Shown: positions 54,887-64,000, counted from the stretch's first letter. The stretch: DNA of 64,000 nt from Bowdeniella nasicola (GCF_900107735.1 NZ_FNQV01000008.1:62001-126000), one strand, 5' to 3'. Numbers and translations: made by a program. The notes: generated by a model from the sequence alone, not told the origin.

Positions 54887-56317
54887 TCACCGTTGATTGG
54901 GGAGATGAACTTCGCCGATCTTGTGAACGCGGATGGAGTTCGTCGAGCCGACAGTGCCGGGCGGCATGCCGGCGACGATGACGACGCGATCGCCGTTTTC
55001 GCCGAGGCCCGACTCCTGCAGGTAGTAATCCACCTGCTCGACCATGTCATCGGTGTGCGAGACGGCGGGCACCTTGTAGGTGTAGACGCCCCAGGACAGT
55101 GCGAGCGAGTTGCGGGTCGATTCCAGCGGCGTGAAGGCCAGCAGCGGAATCGGGGAACGCAGCCGGGACATGCGCCGGGCCGTATCGCCGGACTGGGTGA
55201 AGGTCACGAGGTACTTGCACTCGATCATTTCGCCGATATCGGCGGCGGCCCTGGTGATGACTCCGGAGCGGGTATGCGGCGCCGAGGTCAGTGGCGCGAT
55301 GCGGTCGCCGCCGTTTTCCTCGGTGTTTTCGATGATGCGCGCCATCGTGCGCACGGCCTCGATCGGGTATTCCCCGACGGAGGTTTCACCGGAGAGCATG
55401 ACGGCGTCGGCGCCATCGAGGATGGCATTGGCGCAGTCGGAGGCTTCCGCGCGCGTCGGGCGCGGGTTGGTGATCATCGACTCGAGCACCTGGGTGGCGA
55501 CGATGACGGGCTTGGCGAAGCGGCGCGCGAGCTCGATGGCGCGCTTTTGCACCAGCGGGACTTCTTCCAGCGGGAGTTCCACGCCGAGGTCACCGCGCGC
55601 GACCATGATGCCGTCGAAGGAGTCGACGATCTCGGTCAGGTTGGATACGGCCTGCGGCTTTTCGATCTTGGCGAGCACCGGCACGCGGCGGCCGACCTCG
55701 TCCATGATCTCGTGGACGTCTTCGATATCGCGCGCGCTGCGAACAAAGGACAGCGCGATGAAGTCGGCGCCGATGTTCAGCGCCCAGCGCAGGTCTTCCT
55801 TGTCCTTATCGGACAGCGCCGGCACGGAGACGGCGACGCCGGGCAGGTTGATGCCCTTGTGGTTGGAGACCGGGCCGGGCACCTCGACGCGGGTCACGAC
55901 GTCGGTATCGGTGACGGAAAGGACGCGCAGGGCGACCTTGCCGTCGTCGATCAACAGGGGGTCACCTGGGCGGCAATCGCCCGGCAGGCCCTTGAAGGTG
56001 GTGGAACAGATCTCCTGGGTGCCGATAATGTCGCGGGTCGTGATGGTGAAGGTCTCGCCTTCTTCCAAAAACACCGGGCCGGACTCGAAGACGCCGAGGC
56101 GGATCTTCGGTCCCTGCAGGTCGACGAGAACGGCGACCGCGCGGCCGGAGGTTTGGGCGGCTGCGCGAACATTCGCATAGACGAGTTCGTGTTCTTCGGC
56201 GGTTCCGTGGGAGCGGTTGATCCGCGCCACATCCATTCCCGCGTCGACCAGTTCTTGGACTTTTTCCGGGGTTTCCGTTGCCGGACCAATCGTGCAAACG
56301 ATTTTGGCTCTACGCAT
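54887..56317 (-). CDS. pyk: Pyruvate kinase
   Basis: Converts phosphoenolpyruvate to pyruvate with ATP formation. The 476-residue protein has VDLQGPKIRLG, LAKIEKPQAV (active-site Lys), VARGDLGVELP and AVMLSGETSVGEYP. The first substrate loop is MDVARINRSHG instead of the common RLNFSHG; the Asn and Ser are kept. TAGACT is six bases before the ATG. A perfect 12-bp palindrome GTGACGCGTCAC abuts the stop codon at 54875-54886. Confidence 0.97.
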   Translation of the reverse strand: MRRAKIVCTIGPATETPEKVQELVDAGMDVARINRSHGTAEEHELVYANVRAAAQTSGRAVAVLVDLQGPKIRLGVFESGPVFLEEGETFTITTRDIIGTQEICSTTFKGLPGDCRPGDPLLIDDGKVALRVLSVTDTDVVTRVEVPGPVSNHKGINLPGVAVSVPALSDKDKEDLRWALNIGADFIALSFVRSARDIEDVHEIMDEVGRRVPVLAKIEKPQAVSNLTEIVDSFDGIMVARGDLGVELPLEEVPLVQKRAIELARRFAKPVIVATQVLESMITNPRPTRAEASDCANAILDGADAVMLSGETSVGEYPIEAVRTMARIIENTEENGGDRIAPLTSAPHTRSGVITRAAADIGEMIECKYLVTFTQSGDTARRMSRLRSPIPLLAFTPLESTRNSLALSWGVYTYKVPAVSHTDDMVEQVDYYLQESGLGENGDRVVIVAGMPPGTVGSTNSIRVHKIGEVHLPNQR

Positions 56318-56323
56318 GGCTCC

Positions 56324-56329
56324 AGTCTA
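56324..56329 (-). promoter_or_regulatory. -10 element TAGACT, candidate leaderless promoter of pyk
   Basis: TAGACT, six bases (GGAGCC), then the pyk ATG. GGAG ends two bases before ATG, too close for normal use. Confidence 0.45.
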
Positions 56330-56358
56330 AGGGGTGTGGGTGATGATGCAGTGGGACT

Positions 56359-57153
56359 TTATCGCTGCTGGCGGGCGCCGCGACAACCGGCAGCGAGATC
56401 GCTCGCGAGATCGCCGAGGCGATCCATGCCGTCATCTAGCGCGCGCAGCAGCGCCGAGCCGACGATGACGCCGTCGGCAAAGGATCCAATTTCGCGCGCT
56501 TGCGTGCCAGAAGACACACCGAGGCCGACGCACACGGGCGTGTCGGTCGCCTCGCGTGTGCGCGCGACAAGCTCTTCGGCCGTCGAGTCGACCTCGCGCC
56601 GCTCTCCCGTGACGCCCATCGTCGAGGCGGCGTAGACGAAGCCGCGGCACTGTTGGGCGGTCATCGCGAGGCGTTCGGGGGTGGAGGAGGGGGCGACGAG
56701 GAAGATGCGATCCAGGTCGAACTCGTCCGTCGCCTCGATCCACGCGCCGGCCTCATCGGGGATGAGGTCCGGGGTGATGGTGCCCGCTCCCCCGGCGGCC
56801 GCGAGATCGCGCGCGAAGCGCTGTTCGCCGTAGCGGAAGATCGGGTTGTAGTAGGTCATGACGAGGATCGGCGCGCCGGTGGCGGCGAGCTGCTCGACGA
56901 TGGACAGCACGTGGTTGGTACGCGTGCCGGCGGCAAGCGCGGCGGCCCCGGTGTGCTGGATGACGGCGCCATCCATCCCGGGATCGGAATACGGCAGGCC
57001 GATTTCTAAAATGTCGAAGCCGGCCGCGATCAGCTGTTTGCCGGCGCGCACCGTCGTATCGACGTCGGGGTAACCGGCGGTGAGGTAGCCGATGAGCGCG
57101 GCATCGCCGTCCGCATTGCGCTTCGCGATGGCGGCGGTGGTGGGCGAGGTCAC
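56359..57153 (-). CDS. trpA: Tryptophan synthase alpha chain
   Basis: Cleaves indole-3-glycerol phosphate to indole. The 264-residue TIM barrel has the catalytic Glu in DILEIGLPYSDP and the Asp in GMDGAVIQ, plus PILVMTYYNPIFRYG and GVGVSS-like GLGVSSGTQ near the phosphate site. It is the last gene of the his-trp run, 4 bases after trpB. Confidence 0.96.
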   Translation of the reverse strand: MTSPTTAAIAKRNADGDAALIGYLTAGYPDVDTTVRAGKQLIAAGFDILEIGLPYSDPGMDGAVIQHTGAAALAAGTRTNHVLSIVEQLAATGAPILVMTYYNPIFRYGEQRFARDLAAAGGAGTITPDLIPDEAGAWIEATDEFDLDRIFLVAPSSTPERLAMTAQQCRGFVYAASTMGVTGERREVDSTAEELVARTREATDTPVCVGLGVSSGTQAREIGSFADGVIVGSALLRALDDGMDRLGDLASDLAAGCRGARQQR

Positions 57154-57157
57154 GGTC

Positions 57158-58399
57158 TTACTCCTGTCGCAGATCGTCTTCGACGAGATCGAAATAGCTC
57201 GCCGCGGTTGCCACGTCCTTATCGCCGCGGCCCGAAAGGTTCACGACAATGATGGGCTCGGCGCCGTCGGCGTAGTCGCCACTGGCGTGTTCCTGACCCC
57301 AGCGCATGGCGCCCGCCAGGGCGTGCGCCGACTCGATGGCGGGGATGATGCCTTCGGTGCGCGACAGGAGCTGGAAGGCTGCCATCGCTTCGGCGTCGGT
57401 CACTGGCCAGTAGGTGGCGCGGCCGATGGCGTGCAGGTGGGCGTGCTCGGGGCCGACCCCCGGGTAGTCGAGTCCGGCGGAAATGGAGTGGGATTCGATC
57501 GTTTGGCCGAACTCGTCTTGCATGAGATACATCTTGGCGCCGTGCAGGATGCCGAGGGAACCGCCGACGATGGAGGCGGCGTGCCGGCCCGTGTCAACGC
57601 CGTCGCCCGCGGCTTCGATCCCGAGCAGCTGGACGTCGGCGTCGTCGAGGAAGGCATGGAACATGCCGATGGCGTTGGAGCCGCCGCCGATGCACGCGAC
57701 GGCGACATCGGGCAGGCGCCCGGTGCGCTCAAGGATCTGCTCGCGGGTTTCCTCGCCGATAATCTTTTGCAGGTCTCGCACCATCGCCGGGAAGGGATGG
57801 GGGCCGGCGGCGGTGCCAAAAATGTAGTTCGTCGTCGCGACGTTGGTGACCCAGTCACGGAAGGCTTCGTTGATCGCGTCCTTCAGCGTCGCGCTGCCGG
57901 CGTCCACGCCGACGACCTCGGCGCCAAGCAGCCGCATCCGTGCGACGTTCAGCGCCTGGCGGCGCATGTCCTCGCGGCCCATGTAGATTCGGCAGCTCAG
58001 GCCCAGCAGCGCGGCCGCGGTTGCCGTTGCGACGCCGTGCTGGCCGGCGCCCGTCTCCGCGATGACGCGAGTCTTGCCGATAGCCCTGGTGAGCAGGGCC
58101 TGGCCAAGGACGTTATTGATCTTGTGGCTGCCCGTGTGGTTGAGATCTTCGCGCTTCAAAAAGACTCGGGCGTTACCGCAGTGCTTGGCAAAGCGCGGGA
58201 CTTCCGTCAGCAGCGAGGGGCGGTGCACATAGTCGCGGTGCAGGTCGGATAGCTCAATACGGAAGGAGGGATCCTCCTTCGCTTTCTCCCACGCCACCGT
58301 CAAATCGTCGAGCGCGGCGATGAGCGCCTCGGGCACGAATCGACCACCAAACTCGCCGAAGTAGGGCCCGGTTTGGTTCGACAGGGGTGGCTCAGACAC
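57158..58399 (-). CDS. trpB: Tryptophan synthase beta chain
   Basis: Pyridoxal-phosphate enzyme joining indole and serine. The 413-residue protein has [16 protein letters not shown] at the start, the PLP-Lys in [22 protein letters not shown] and the phosphate loop [13 protein letters not shown] at 58399 has AAGGA seven bases upstream; the longer frame overlapping trpC is rejected. Confidence 0.97.
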   Translation of the reverse strand: MSEPPLSNQTGPYFGEFGGRFVPEALIAALDDLTVAWEKAKEDPSFRIELSDLHRDYVHRPSLLTEVPRFAKHCGNARVFLKREDLNHTGSHKINNVLGQALLTRAIGKTRVIAETGAGQHGVATATAAALLGLSCRIYMGREDMRRQALNVARMRLLGAEVVGVDAGSATLKDAINEAFRDWVTNVATTNYIFGTAAGPHPFPAMVRDLQKIIGEETREQILERTGRLPDVAVACIGGGSNAIGMFHAFLDDADVQLLGIEAAGDGVDTGRHAASIVGGSLGILHGAKMYLMQDEFGQTIESHSISAGLDYPGVGPEHAHLHAIGRATYWPVTDAEAMAAFQLLSRTEGIIPAIESAHALAGAMRWGQEHASGDYADGAEPIIVVNLSGRGDKDVATAASYFDLVEDDLRQE

Positions 58400-58425
58400 G
58401 AAGGAGTCCTTTTCCTCGGCGGGGA

Positions 58426-59241
58426 TTAGTTCCACTGCTGGTGGGTGGCGGGATGCTTGGTGATGGAGACCATGTCGGCGACGGCCTTGCGGGGATCGCC
58501 ATCGCGCACGAGGGCCTCCCCCACGAGGACCGCGTCGGCACCGGCCTTGGCGTATTCCCACACGTCGGCGGGGCTGCGCACACCGGATTCGGCGATCGTG
58601 ATGATCGAATCGTCGATGACCTCGCGGACTTCGGCGAAGGTGGCGCGGTCGACCTGCAGGGTGTGCAGGTTTCGGGCATTGACGCCGATGACGCGGGCAC
58701 CAGCCGCGGCCGCGCGCATGGCCTCGACGCGATCGTGCGCTTCGACGAGGGCCGTCATGCCAAGGGAGTGGACGCGTTCGATGAGCGAGGTGAGCACGCC
58801 CTGTTCCAGTGCCGCGACGATGAGCAGGACCATGTCCGCGCCGTAGGCTCGCGCCTCCCAAATCTGGTAGGGCGTGACGATGAAGTCCTTGCGCAGCAGC
58901 GGCACGTCGACAGCGGTGCGCACGGCCGCGAAGTCCTGAAGCGATCCCCCAAAACGACGTTCTTCGGTGAGCACGGAGATGGCGGTGGCGCCACCCGCCT
59001 CATAGGCTCGGGCGAGTGCTGCCGGATCTGGGATATCGGCGAGCGCACCCTTCGACGGGGAGCGGCGCTTGACCTCCGCGATGATGGAGACCGCGGCGTC
59101 GCGCTGGGAAAGGCAGGCCTGGACGTCGATGGCGCTATCGCGCCGCTCGGCCTGATCCTTCAGCTCCGCCAAGCTCACGCGCGCTTCGCGCGCGGCGACA
59201 TCCTCGCGAACGCCGACGATGATCTCATCTAGAACCGACAT
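58426..59241 (-). CDS. trpC: Indole-3-glycerol phosphate synthase
   Basis: Ring closure step of tryptophan synthesis. The 271-residue protein has [42 protein letters not shown] and [15 protein letters not shown] at 59241 with AAGGAG five bases upstream is preferred over the GTG at 59247. No trpD or trpG is in the operon, and trpF is absent too. Confidence 0.96.
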   Translation of the reverse strand: MSVLDEIIVGVREDVAAREARVSLAELKDQAERRDSAIDVQACLSQRDAAVSIIAEVKRRSPSKGALADIPDPAALARAYEAGGATAISVLTEERRFGGSLQDFAAVRTAVDVPLLRKDFIVTPYQIWEARAYGADMVLLIVAALEQGVLTSLIERVHSLGMTALVEAHDRVEAMRAAAAGARVIGVNARNLHTLQVDRATFAEVREVIDDSIITIAESGVRSPADVWEYAKAGADAVLVGEALVRDGDPRKAVADMVSITKHPATHQQWN

Positions 59242-59268
59242 GTGCACTCCTTGGACGACGGCGCGAGC

Positions 59269-59523
59269 CTAGTCCTCGTACCAGTCCCGCGTCACAACGG
59301 TGCGCGGTTGGCCCTTGCCGGCGGCGCGAAAGCCAATGCCGAGCACGGCGGCGGCGACGATGATGACGCCGCCAACGATCTGCGTCGGCAACGAATACAG
59401 CACCATACCGATGGATACGACGAGGGCGCCGAGCAGCACGAGCGCGACAAAAATCCACGAGGCGCGGGTATGGCCATGATTGGCGTAGGGCGCGGCGGGG
59501 GGCAGGGAATACGTTCGGTTCAT
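59269..59523 (-). CDS. Small trp-operon membrane protein (HGxxxxxW family, DUF6704-like)
   Basis: An 84-residue protein with the conserved HG...W signature (NHGHTRASWIFVALVLLGAL) and two membrane segments (about 23-43 and 47-65). Proteins of this type sit just before trpC in many actinobacterial trp operons; no function is known. Confidence 0.85.
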   Translation of the reverse strand: MNRTYSLPPAAPYANHGHTRASWIFVALVLLGALVVSIGMVLYSLPTQIVGGVIIVAAAVLGIGFRAAGKGQPRTVVTRDWYED

Positions 59524-59551
59524 GGGGTCCTCCTGGCGGCAAGCTTACCTG

Positions 59552-60127
59552 TTATTGCGTTGGATCTTCGCCACGTTCCAACGCGTCCCAATCGTCGATG
59601 GCACGCACGCGGGGATCGGGCGACATGGGGGAATCCGTCGGAACGGCGGTGATGTCATAGCGGCTGACCGAGCTGGGCCAGCGGGCCGCGAGCACGAGTC
59701 CGGCCAAAGCGAGTGCAACGGCCAGGATCGCTAGCAGCGTGCCCACCCAGATGGTGGGCAGCGTCTGGATCGTCGTGACCTCACCGGTGCCCGAGGATAG
59801 CGAGCTGTACAGCCGCGTAAGGTCCTCGGGGGTGGCGAAAAGCGTCGAGCCAAATGCCCACGTGCAGGCGCCCGCAGCTACGGCCGCAATCCCGCACACG
59901 ATGCGGGCGCCGACCTTCTTCGTCAGGGCCAGCGCAATCCCCGCCGCGGCAAGCGCGAGGGCAGCGGCTGGGCCGATTGGCATGAGCTGGAAGCCGGTGA
60001 GGGTGGTCTTCGTCGTGCCGGCAACCGAGATGACTTCAGCCCGCAGCCAACCGAGCGCACTGCCGGCGAGCAGCGCGATGCCAAGGACGACGAGGCCGGT
60101 GGCGACCTGGGCGCGGGTCAGTCTCAT
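59552..60127 (-). CDS. Trp biosynthesis-associated membrane protein
   Basis: A 191-residue protein with four membrane segments, starting MRLTRAQVATGLVVLG, of the actinobacterial family found between trpE and trpC (TIGR02234 type). ATG at 60127 overlaps the trpE stop by four bases (ATGA). A C-terminal soluble tail (about 155-191) is acidic. Role unknown. Confidence 0.88.
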   Translation of the reverse strand: MRLTRAQVATGLVVLGIALLAGSALGWLRAEVISVAGTTKTTLTGFQLMPIGPAAALALAAAGIALALTKKVGARIVCGIAAVAAGACTWAFGSTLFATPEDLTRLYSSLSSGTGEVTTIQTLPTIWVGTLLAILAVALALAGLVLAARWPSSVSRYDITAVPTDSPMSPDPRVRAIDDWDALERGEDPTQ

Positions 60128-61650
60128 GACGTGGCCACCAAACTCGCAGCGCGCGAGACGGCCGCCAGTGCAGCGGCGGCCTTCGTGCGGCATTCGGCGT
60201 GTTCGGATTGCGGCACGGAGTCCGCGACGATGCCCGCGCCCGCCTGGACGTAGGCGGTGCCGGAAACGATGACGGCCGTGCGGATCGCGATCGCCATGTC
60301 GAGATTGCCCTGCAGGTCGATGTAGCCCACAACGCCGCCGTAGAGTCCGCGCCGGGTCGGTTCCAATTCATCGATGAGCTGCATCGCTCGCACCTTCGGG
60401 GCGCCCGAGAGCGTACCGGCGGGAAAGGCCGCGGCCAGCGCATCGATGGCGGAGACGTCTTCAGCCAGCTTTCCGGTAACCGTGGAGGTCAGGTGCATGA
60501 TGTGCGAATAGCGTTTGATCGCCATGTAGTCCTCGACGCTGACGGTCCCGGGCTCGCAGACGCGGTTGAGGTCATTGCGGGCGAGGTCCACGAGCATGAC
60601 GTGCTCGGCGACCTCCTTGGGATCGGCGAGGAGTTCCTCCGCTAGCGCCCGATCGGCGGCCGAGCTCTCGCCGCGCGGCCGCGAGCCCGCGATCGGGAAG
60701 GTGCGCACGCCGCGGCCGCGGACCTCGACGAGCGTTTCGGGCGAGGACCCCACGATGTGGAAGACGCCGCCATCGGCCCTCGGCAGCGCGAAGATGTACA
60801 TGTAGGGCGAGGGGTTCGTCGCCCGCAGGACCCGGTAGACCTCGAGCGGGTCGGCCGGGCAGGCAAGGCTCGCGCGCTGAGACAGGACGATCTGGAAGAC
60901 TTCGCCGTCGATGATGGCCTGGTGGGCGCGTTCGACGATATCGACGAATTCGTCCTCGGTCATGCTGAAAGTCGGCTCGGGGGCCGCATGGTCCTCAGCG
61001 ATGACGCGCGGGATGGGAACGCCGGCGCGCGGCGCCGCTAGGGTCGCCGCCATCGTATCGAGGCGGCTGAGCGCATCGTCATAGGCGGCATCGGCGCGCT
61101 CGTCGCTGCCATCGAAGTTGATAGCGCAGGCGATGAGCCAGATCTCCCCGCTGCAGTGGTCAAAAGCGATGACGTCGGTGGCAAGGGCCAGCGCGACATC
61201 GGGCACGGGGACATCGGGCTCGGTGCGCGGCGGCAGGTCTTCAAAGCTGCGCACGATCTCCCAGCCGAGGGCGCCAACGAGGCCGCCGGTAAACGGCGGG
61301 TAGTCCTCCGGCAGCGGCGCGTGGCGCAGCACGCTCGAGGCTTCGCGAATAAGCTCAATCGCCGGGCCGCTTGGCGTCAGGCCAGCCGGGATGCGGCCCC
61401 GCCAGTGCGCGGTCTCGTCATGGGCGATGAGGAAGGCCGGGCAGTTGACTCCGACGAAGGACCAGCGGCCCCACTCGCCGTGCTCGGCCGACTCCAAGAT
61501 GAACGTGCCAACCTCACCACCGAAGGCGCGGTAGACGGCACTTGGCGTGAGGTCCTCGGCAAGCATGCGGCGCACGATCGGCACCGCGCGCGCACCTTCA
61601 GCAGCCTCGTGGAAACCGGCGCGGTCAGGAACGGTGCTCCCCCACCTCAT
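60124..61650 (-). CDS. trpE: Anthranilate synthase component I
   Basis: Converts chorismate and ammonia to anthranilate. The 508-residue protein has the feedback-site region GTFILESAEHG near the N-terminus and the catalytic end with GSSPETLVEVRG, PIAGSRPRG, MLVDLARNDLNRV, FPAGTLSGAPKVRAM and YGGVVGYIDLQG. It is coupled to hisI by ATGA. The glutamine amidotransferase partner (TrpG) is not in this window. Confidence 0.96.
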   Translation of the reverse strand: MRWGSTVPDRAGFHEAAEGARAVPIVRRMLAEDLTPSAVYRAFGGEVGTFILESAEHGEWGRWSFVGVNCPAFLIAHDETAHWRGRIPAGLTPSGPAIELIREASSVLRHAPLPEDYPPFTGGLVGALGWEIVRSFEDLPPRTEPDVPVPDVALALATDVIAFDHCSGEIWLIACAINFDGSDERADAAYDDALSRLDTMAATLAAPRAGVPIPRVIAEDHAAPEPTFSMTEDEFVDIVERAHQAIIDGEVFQIVLSQRASLACPADPLEVYRVLRATNPSPYMYIFALPRADGGVFHIVGSSPETLVEVRGRGVRTFPIAGSRPRGESSAADRALAEELLADPKEVAEHVMLVDLARNDLNRVCEPGTVSVEDYMAIKRYSHIMHLTSTVTGKLAEDVSAIDALAAAFPAGTLSGAPKVRAMQLIDELEPTRRGLYGGVVGYIDLQGNLDMAIAIRTAVIVSGTAYVQAGAGIVADSVPQSEHAECRTKAAAALAAVSRAASLVATS

Positions 61651-62018
61651 GCGTCCTCCTCACCCTGGATGACGGGAAGCTCGCGGCCGGAAAAACACGT
61701 GTCGGTTCCGGTGTGGCACGCCCCACCGACCTGGGTGACCTGGACGAGCAGGGTATCGCCGTCGCAATCGAGCGCGGCTGCGCGCACGTATTGGACGTTC
61801 CCGGAGGTATCGCCCTTGCGCCAGTATTCCTGGCGGCTGCGGGAATAAAACCAGACGCGCCCGCTGGACAAGGTGCGGGCTAGGGCCACGTCGTCCATAT
61901 AGCCGACCATGAGGACCGAGCCGTCGTCGACGGACTGGATGACGGCCGGGATGAGGCCGTCGCGATCAAATCGGACGCGGCCGTGTAGCTCCTCGGGCAG
62001 GGCATCGCTGTCGGTCAT
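61647..62018 (-). CDS. hisI: Phosphoribosyl-AMP cyclohydrolase
   Basis: Third step of histidine synthesis. The 123-residue protein has [11 protein letters not shown], the Asp metal motif [11 protein letters not shown] and [12 protein letters not shown] with the zinc-binding cysteines. There is no HisE (pyrophosphatase) domain fused to it. It overlaps hisF and trpE by four bases each. Confidence 0.96.
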   Translation of the reverse strand: MTDSDALPEELHGRVRFDRDGLIPAVIQSVDDGSVLMVGYMDDVALARTLSSGRVWFYSRSRQEYWRKGDTSGNVQYVRAAALDCDGDTLLVQVTQVGGACHTGTDTCFSGRELPVIQGEEDA

Positions 62019-62779
62019 GAGCGCACCTCGAATCCGGCGTCGGCAAGGCCGGCCTTGACGTCGCCGATGGTGAGTTCGCCGTAGTGGAAGACGGAGGCGG
62101 CGAGAATGGCATCGGCGCCGGCGCGGGCGGCGGCCACGCAGTGTTCGACGCTGCCGGCACCGCCCGAGGCGATGAGCGGCAGGCGCACGGCCTCGCGGAC
62201 CGCGCGCAGCATGGGCAGGTCGAAACCGGCGCGCGTGCCGTCGGCATCCATGGAATTCAGCAGGATCTCGCCGGCGCCGCGCTCGGCGGCTTCTTTCGCC
62301 CACGCGATCGCATCCAGGCCCGCGCTTGTGCGACCGCCGTGGGTCGTGACCTCGTAGCCGGAGGGCATTTCGCTATTGGCGCGCGCATCGACCGACAGCG
62401 TAATGACCTGGGAGCCGAAGCGGGTGGCGATCTCGGTCAGCAGCTCCGGGCGCGTGATCGCCGCGGTGTTAATGCCGATCTTGTCGGCGCCGCAGGCGAG
62501 CAGCTCGGCGACGTCGGCAACGCTGCGCACGCCGCCGCCAACGGTCAGGGGCACGAAGACCTGTTCGGCGGTGGCTTGCACGACCTCGCGCGTCGTGCCA
62601 CGGCCCTCAGCGGAGGCGGAGATATCGAGGAAGGTGAGCTCGTCGGCGCCCGCGGCGTCATAGGCGCGCGCGAGCTCGACGGGATCACCCGCGTCCTTCA
62701 GGTCGGTAAAGTTCACACCTTTGACGACCCGACCCTCGAGCACGTCAAGGCAGGGGATGATTCGGATAGCTGGCGCCAT
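62015..62779 (-). CDS. hisF: Imidazole glycerol phosphate synthase, cyclase subunit
   Basis: Makes imidazole glycerol phosphate with HisH. The 254-residue TIM barrel has the catalytic Asp in [15 protein letters not shown], the second Asp in [10 protein letters not shown], and GGGVRSV and GGAGSVEHC phosphate loops. It is first in the his-trp run; hisH is not adjacent. TAGGCT is six bases before its ATG. Confidence 0.97.
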   Translation of the reverse strand: MAPAIRIIPCLDVLEGRVVKGVNFTDLKDAGDPVELARAYDAAGADELTFLDISASAEGRGTTREVVQATAEQVFVPLTVGGGVRSVADVAELLACGADKIGINTAAITRPELLTEIATRFGSQVITLSVDARANSEMPSGYEVTTHGGRTSAGLDAIAWAKEAAERGAGEILLNSMDADGTRAGFDLPMLRAVREAVRLPLIASGGAGSVEHCVAAARAGADAILAASVFHYGELTIGDVKAGLADAGFEVRS

Positions 62780-62785
62780 GCCGTA

Positions 62786-62791
62786 AGCCTA
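62786..62791 (-). promoter_or_regulatory. -10 element TAGGCT, candidate leaderless promoter of hisF-hisI-trpE
   Basis: TAGGCT, six bases (TACGGC), then ATG at 62779. No Shine-Dalgarno is present in the spacer. Confidence 0.5.
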
Positions 62792-62848
62792 CCGGGGCCG
62801 GCAATCGGGCTCTAACCGGTCTCGTTTCTCTCTGCTGGCGCGCGCCGC

Positions 62849-62854
62849 TAGCCT
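62849..62854 (+). promoter_or_regulatory. -10 element TAGCCT, candidate leaderless promoter of the P-loop kinase
   Basis: TAGCCT, six bases (AGGGTC), then ATG at 62861, divergent from the hisF element 58 bases away. Confidence 0.5.
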
Positions 62855-62860
62855 AGGGTC

Positions 62861-63379
62861 ATGCTTCAGCCACCTCGCGCGATCATTGCCATCGATGGCG
62901 CGACGGGTGTCGGCAAATCGACGATCGCTGCGGCGCTGGCCGCGCAGCTGCGCTCGAGCGGCCTTACCGTCGTCATCCTTTCCCTCGATCTGCTGTCCTA
63001 CGGCTGGCATGACCTGGCCGGTGGGGTGCGTCGCGGCGGTGAGTGCGCCGCCCGGTTCCGGGCCGACGGGCGTTTTGACTACCAGCCCTACGACTGGCAT
63101 CTGGGGCGCGTGAGCGATGAGCGGGTAAGTGCTGCTGGGCAGGTGCTGATCCTCGACGGTTGTGGCGCGGCGAGCCGGGAATTTGCCGCCGCCGCGGCCG
63201 ATCCGGCGATCCTCGACGCCGCCATCATCGCGCGGGCCTCGGTTGCCACCCGCACGCGCCGGATCAGCCAGCGTGATGCCTATGACTGGTCGGATATGCG
63301 GGAGGCCTGGGAGTCGCAGCACGAGGCGCTGAGCTACGGCTGGCTGCCGAATCTCATCGTCATCGGCGAGGACGATTAA
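62861..63379 (+). CDS. P-loop (uridine/nucleotide kinase-like) protein
   Basis: A 172-residue protein with Walker A IDGATGVGKSTIAAAL at 11-26, a DLLSYGWHDLAGG segment after strand 2 and RISQRDAYDW near the C-terminus, resembling the uridine kinase branch of P-loop kinases. Substrate unknown. Its TAA stop shares TTAA (63376-63379) with the convergent arsC-like gene. Confidence 0.75.
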   Translation: MLQPPRAIIAIDGATGVGKSTIAAALAAQLRSSGLTVVILSLDLLSYGWHDLAGGVRRGGECAARFRADGRFDYQPYDWHLGRVSDERVSAAGQVLILDGCGAASREFAAAAADPAILDAAIIARASVATRTRRISQRDAYDWSDMREAWESQHEALSYGWLPNLIVIGEDD

Positions 63380-63729
63380 CCCTCGGTGAGGAATTCGCGC
63401 ACGCGGGAGGTGGGGCGGCCGATGATGGCCCGCCCGCGCGCCACGATGACCGGGCGCTCCATCAGCTCGGGATGCTCGGCGAGCACGGTAGCGACCTGCT
63501 CGGCGGATTCAACGTCGGCGCGGGTCAGCCCCGCGGCGATGAAGGAATCGCCGCGCCTGACGAGGGCGCTCGGCTCATCGACGAGCATCGAGAGGAGTTC
63601 GAGAAGTTCGTCCCGGCTCGGTGGCGTCGCGAGGTAGTTGATGACCCGCACCTCGCGGCCAGCAAGCTCGGCCATCGCCGCGCGCGATTTGGAGCAGGCG
63701 GCATTATGGTAGATCGTCGTCTCGCTCAC
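63376..63729 (-). CDS. arsC: ArsC-family (glutaredoxin-type) arsenate reductase-like protein
   Basis: A 117-residue thioredoxin-fold protein with the active-site YHNAACSKSR (Cys12), LLSMLVDEPSALVRRGD and the LMERPVIVARGRAIIGRP C-terminal signature of ArsC. It starts with GTG overlapping the FKBP stop by four bases. There is no arsR or arsB next to it, so resistance to arsenate is not proven; some family members act as general reductases. Confidence 0.85.
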   Translation of the reverse strand: MSETTIYHNAACSKSRAAMAELAGREVRVINYLATPPSRDELLELLSMLVDEPSALVRRGDSFIAAGLTRADVESAEQVATVLAEHPELMERPVIVARGRAIIGRPTSRVREFLTEG

Positions 63730-64000
63730 TGGCCCTCCTCGGGCGTGTAGGCGGCGAGGATATCGACGACTATGACGACGGTATCCGTACCGGAGGCCTG
63801 ATCCGGCGGGATAACGAGCAGCACGCGCGAGCCGACCCGCTGATCCAGGATCCCGGCGCGCATACCTGGCACAACGTCGTTGAGGTTCACCGCGATCGGC
63901 GTGGCGGGCTCGGTCGCGTCGATCAGTTCGCCCGTGGACCAGTGCGTCGAGGCAAAGGTGACGAGGACGCGCTGGCCCTCCAGCACCTGGGCGCCCTGCC
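63726..64000 (-). CDS. FKBP-type peptidyl-prolyl isomerase, C-terminal part (gene continues beyond window)
   Basis: The frame runs off the right edge. About 91 residues are visible: QGAQVLEGQRVLVTF, HWSTGELIDA, LNDVVPGMRAGILDQRVGSRVLLVIPP and VVIVVDILAAY, matching the second half of an FKBP domain. Whether it has a signal peptide or a second FKBP domain cannot be seen. Confidence 0.85.
   Translation of the reverse strand, partial: QGAQVLEGQRVLVTFASTHWSTGELIDATEPATPIAVNLNDVVPGMRAGILDQRVGSRVLLVIPPDQASGTDTVVIVVDILAAYTPEEGQ

Noticed and set aside
54840-56635. Plus-strand frame opposite pyk
   Set aside because: Shadow of pyruvate kinase; no recognisable domain.
63376-63729. Arsenic resistance operon
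   Set aside because: Only an ArsC-like protein is present; no ArsR, ArsB or Acr3 nearby.

Overview
This 64 kb window is a high-GC actinobacterial chromosome segment. The evidence is RbpA, OpcA, WhiA, an ANTAR-type response regulator, a cysteine-free S4, the trpE-(two membrane proteins)-trpC-trpB-trpA order and a CtpE-like P-type ATPase. Overall gene content and order fit Actinomycetaceae, but I cannot name a genus. It is almost entirely core chromosome: about 58 protein genes (one a partial gene at each edge), one tRNA-Leu(CAA), two cis-regulatory RNA elements and ten terminator-like hairpin sites. I saw no insertion sequence, prophage, CRISPR array or rRNA. No stretch over 300 bases lacks a gene; the longest gaps are about 165-180 bases (28095-28259, 31353-31518, 36529-36708, 49899-50071).

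Layout. 1-7247 (minus): pyrimidine operon pyrR-pyrB-pyrC-pyrF running into gmk-rpoZ-coaBC-metK and probably priA; the pyrR leader carries a clear PyrR-binding hairpin that includes the pyrR Shine-Dalgarno. 7247-17343 (minus): efp-nusB, a helix-turn-helix gene, aroC-aroK, prepilin peptidase, mltG-ruvX-alaS, an unannotated 47-codon frame, a DUF948 protein and rpsD. 17474-20771 (minus): rarA, xerD, ctaB. 20910-27487 (plus): tkt-tal and zwf-opcA-pgl (pentose phosphate pathway). 27484-31352 (minus): rbpA, secG, tpiA-pgk-gap. 31519-39543 (minus): whiA-yvcK-rapZ, uvrC, uvrA, then a P-type ATPase, MBL hydrolase, DMT transporter and uvrB, so all three UvrABC subunits lie within about 11 kb. 45763-49898 (minus): a TerC-family protein behind a yybP-ykoY (Mn2+) riboswitch, coaE, a ferric-siderophore reductase and rpsA. 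50072-54811: methyltransferase, polA, thioesterase, PdtaR-like regulator, tRNA-Leu. 54887-62779 (minus): pyk and a hisF-hisI-trpE...trpC-trpB-trpA operon. 62861-64000: a P-loop kinase, an ArsC-like protein and a partial FKBP.

The strongest observations beyond gene naming are these. (1) Twelve transcription-unit-first genes have no good Shine-Dalgarno, or an ill-placed one, but have a TANNNT -10 hexamer exactly 6-7 nt before ATG/GTG, the geometry of leaderless mRNAs. (2) The manganese riboswitch starts inside the last codons of coaE. (3) The shikimate kinase has lost the usual shikimate-binding Arg and Gly-Gly-Gly motif. (4) NusB carries a roughly 150-residue acidic tail. (5) A translationally coupled 47-codon frame sits between the DUF948 gene and alaS. 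(6) Three 11-bp direct repeats sit over the two divergent promoters between rpsA and a methyltransferase gene. (7) Three convergent gene pairs share their stop codons. I found no large undescribed multi-gene system.
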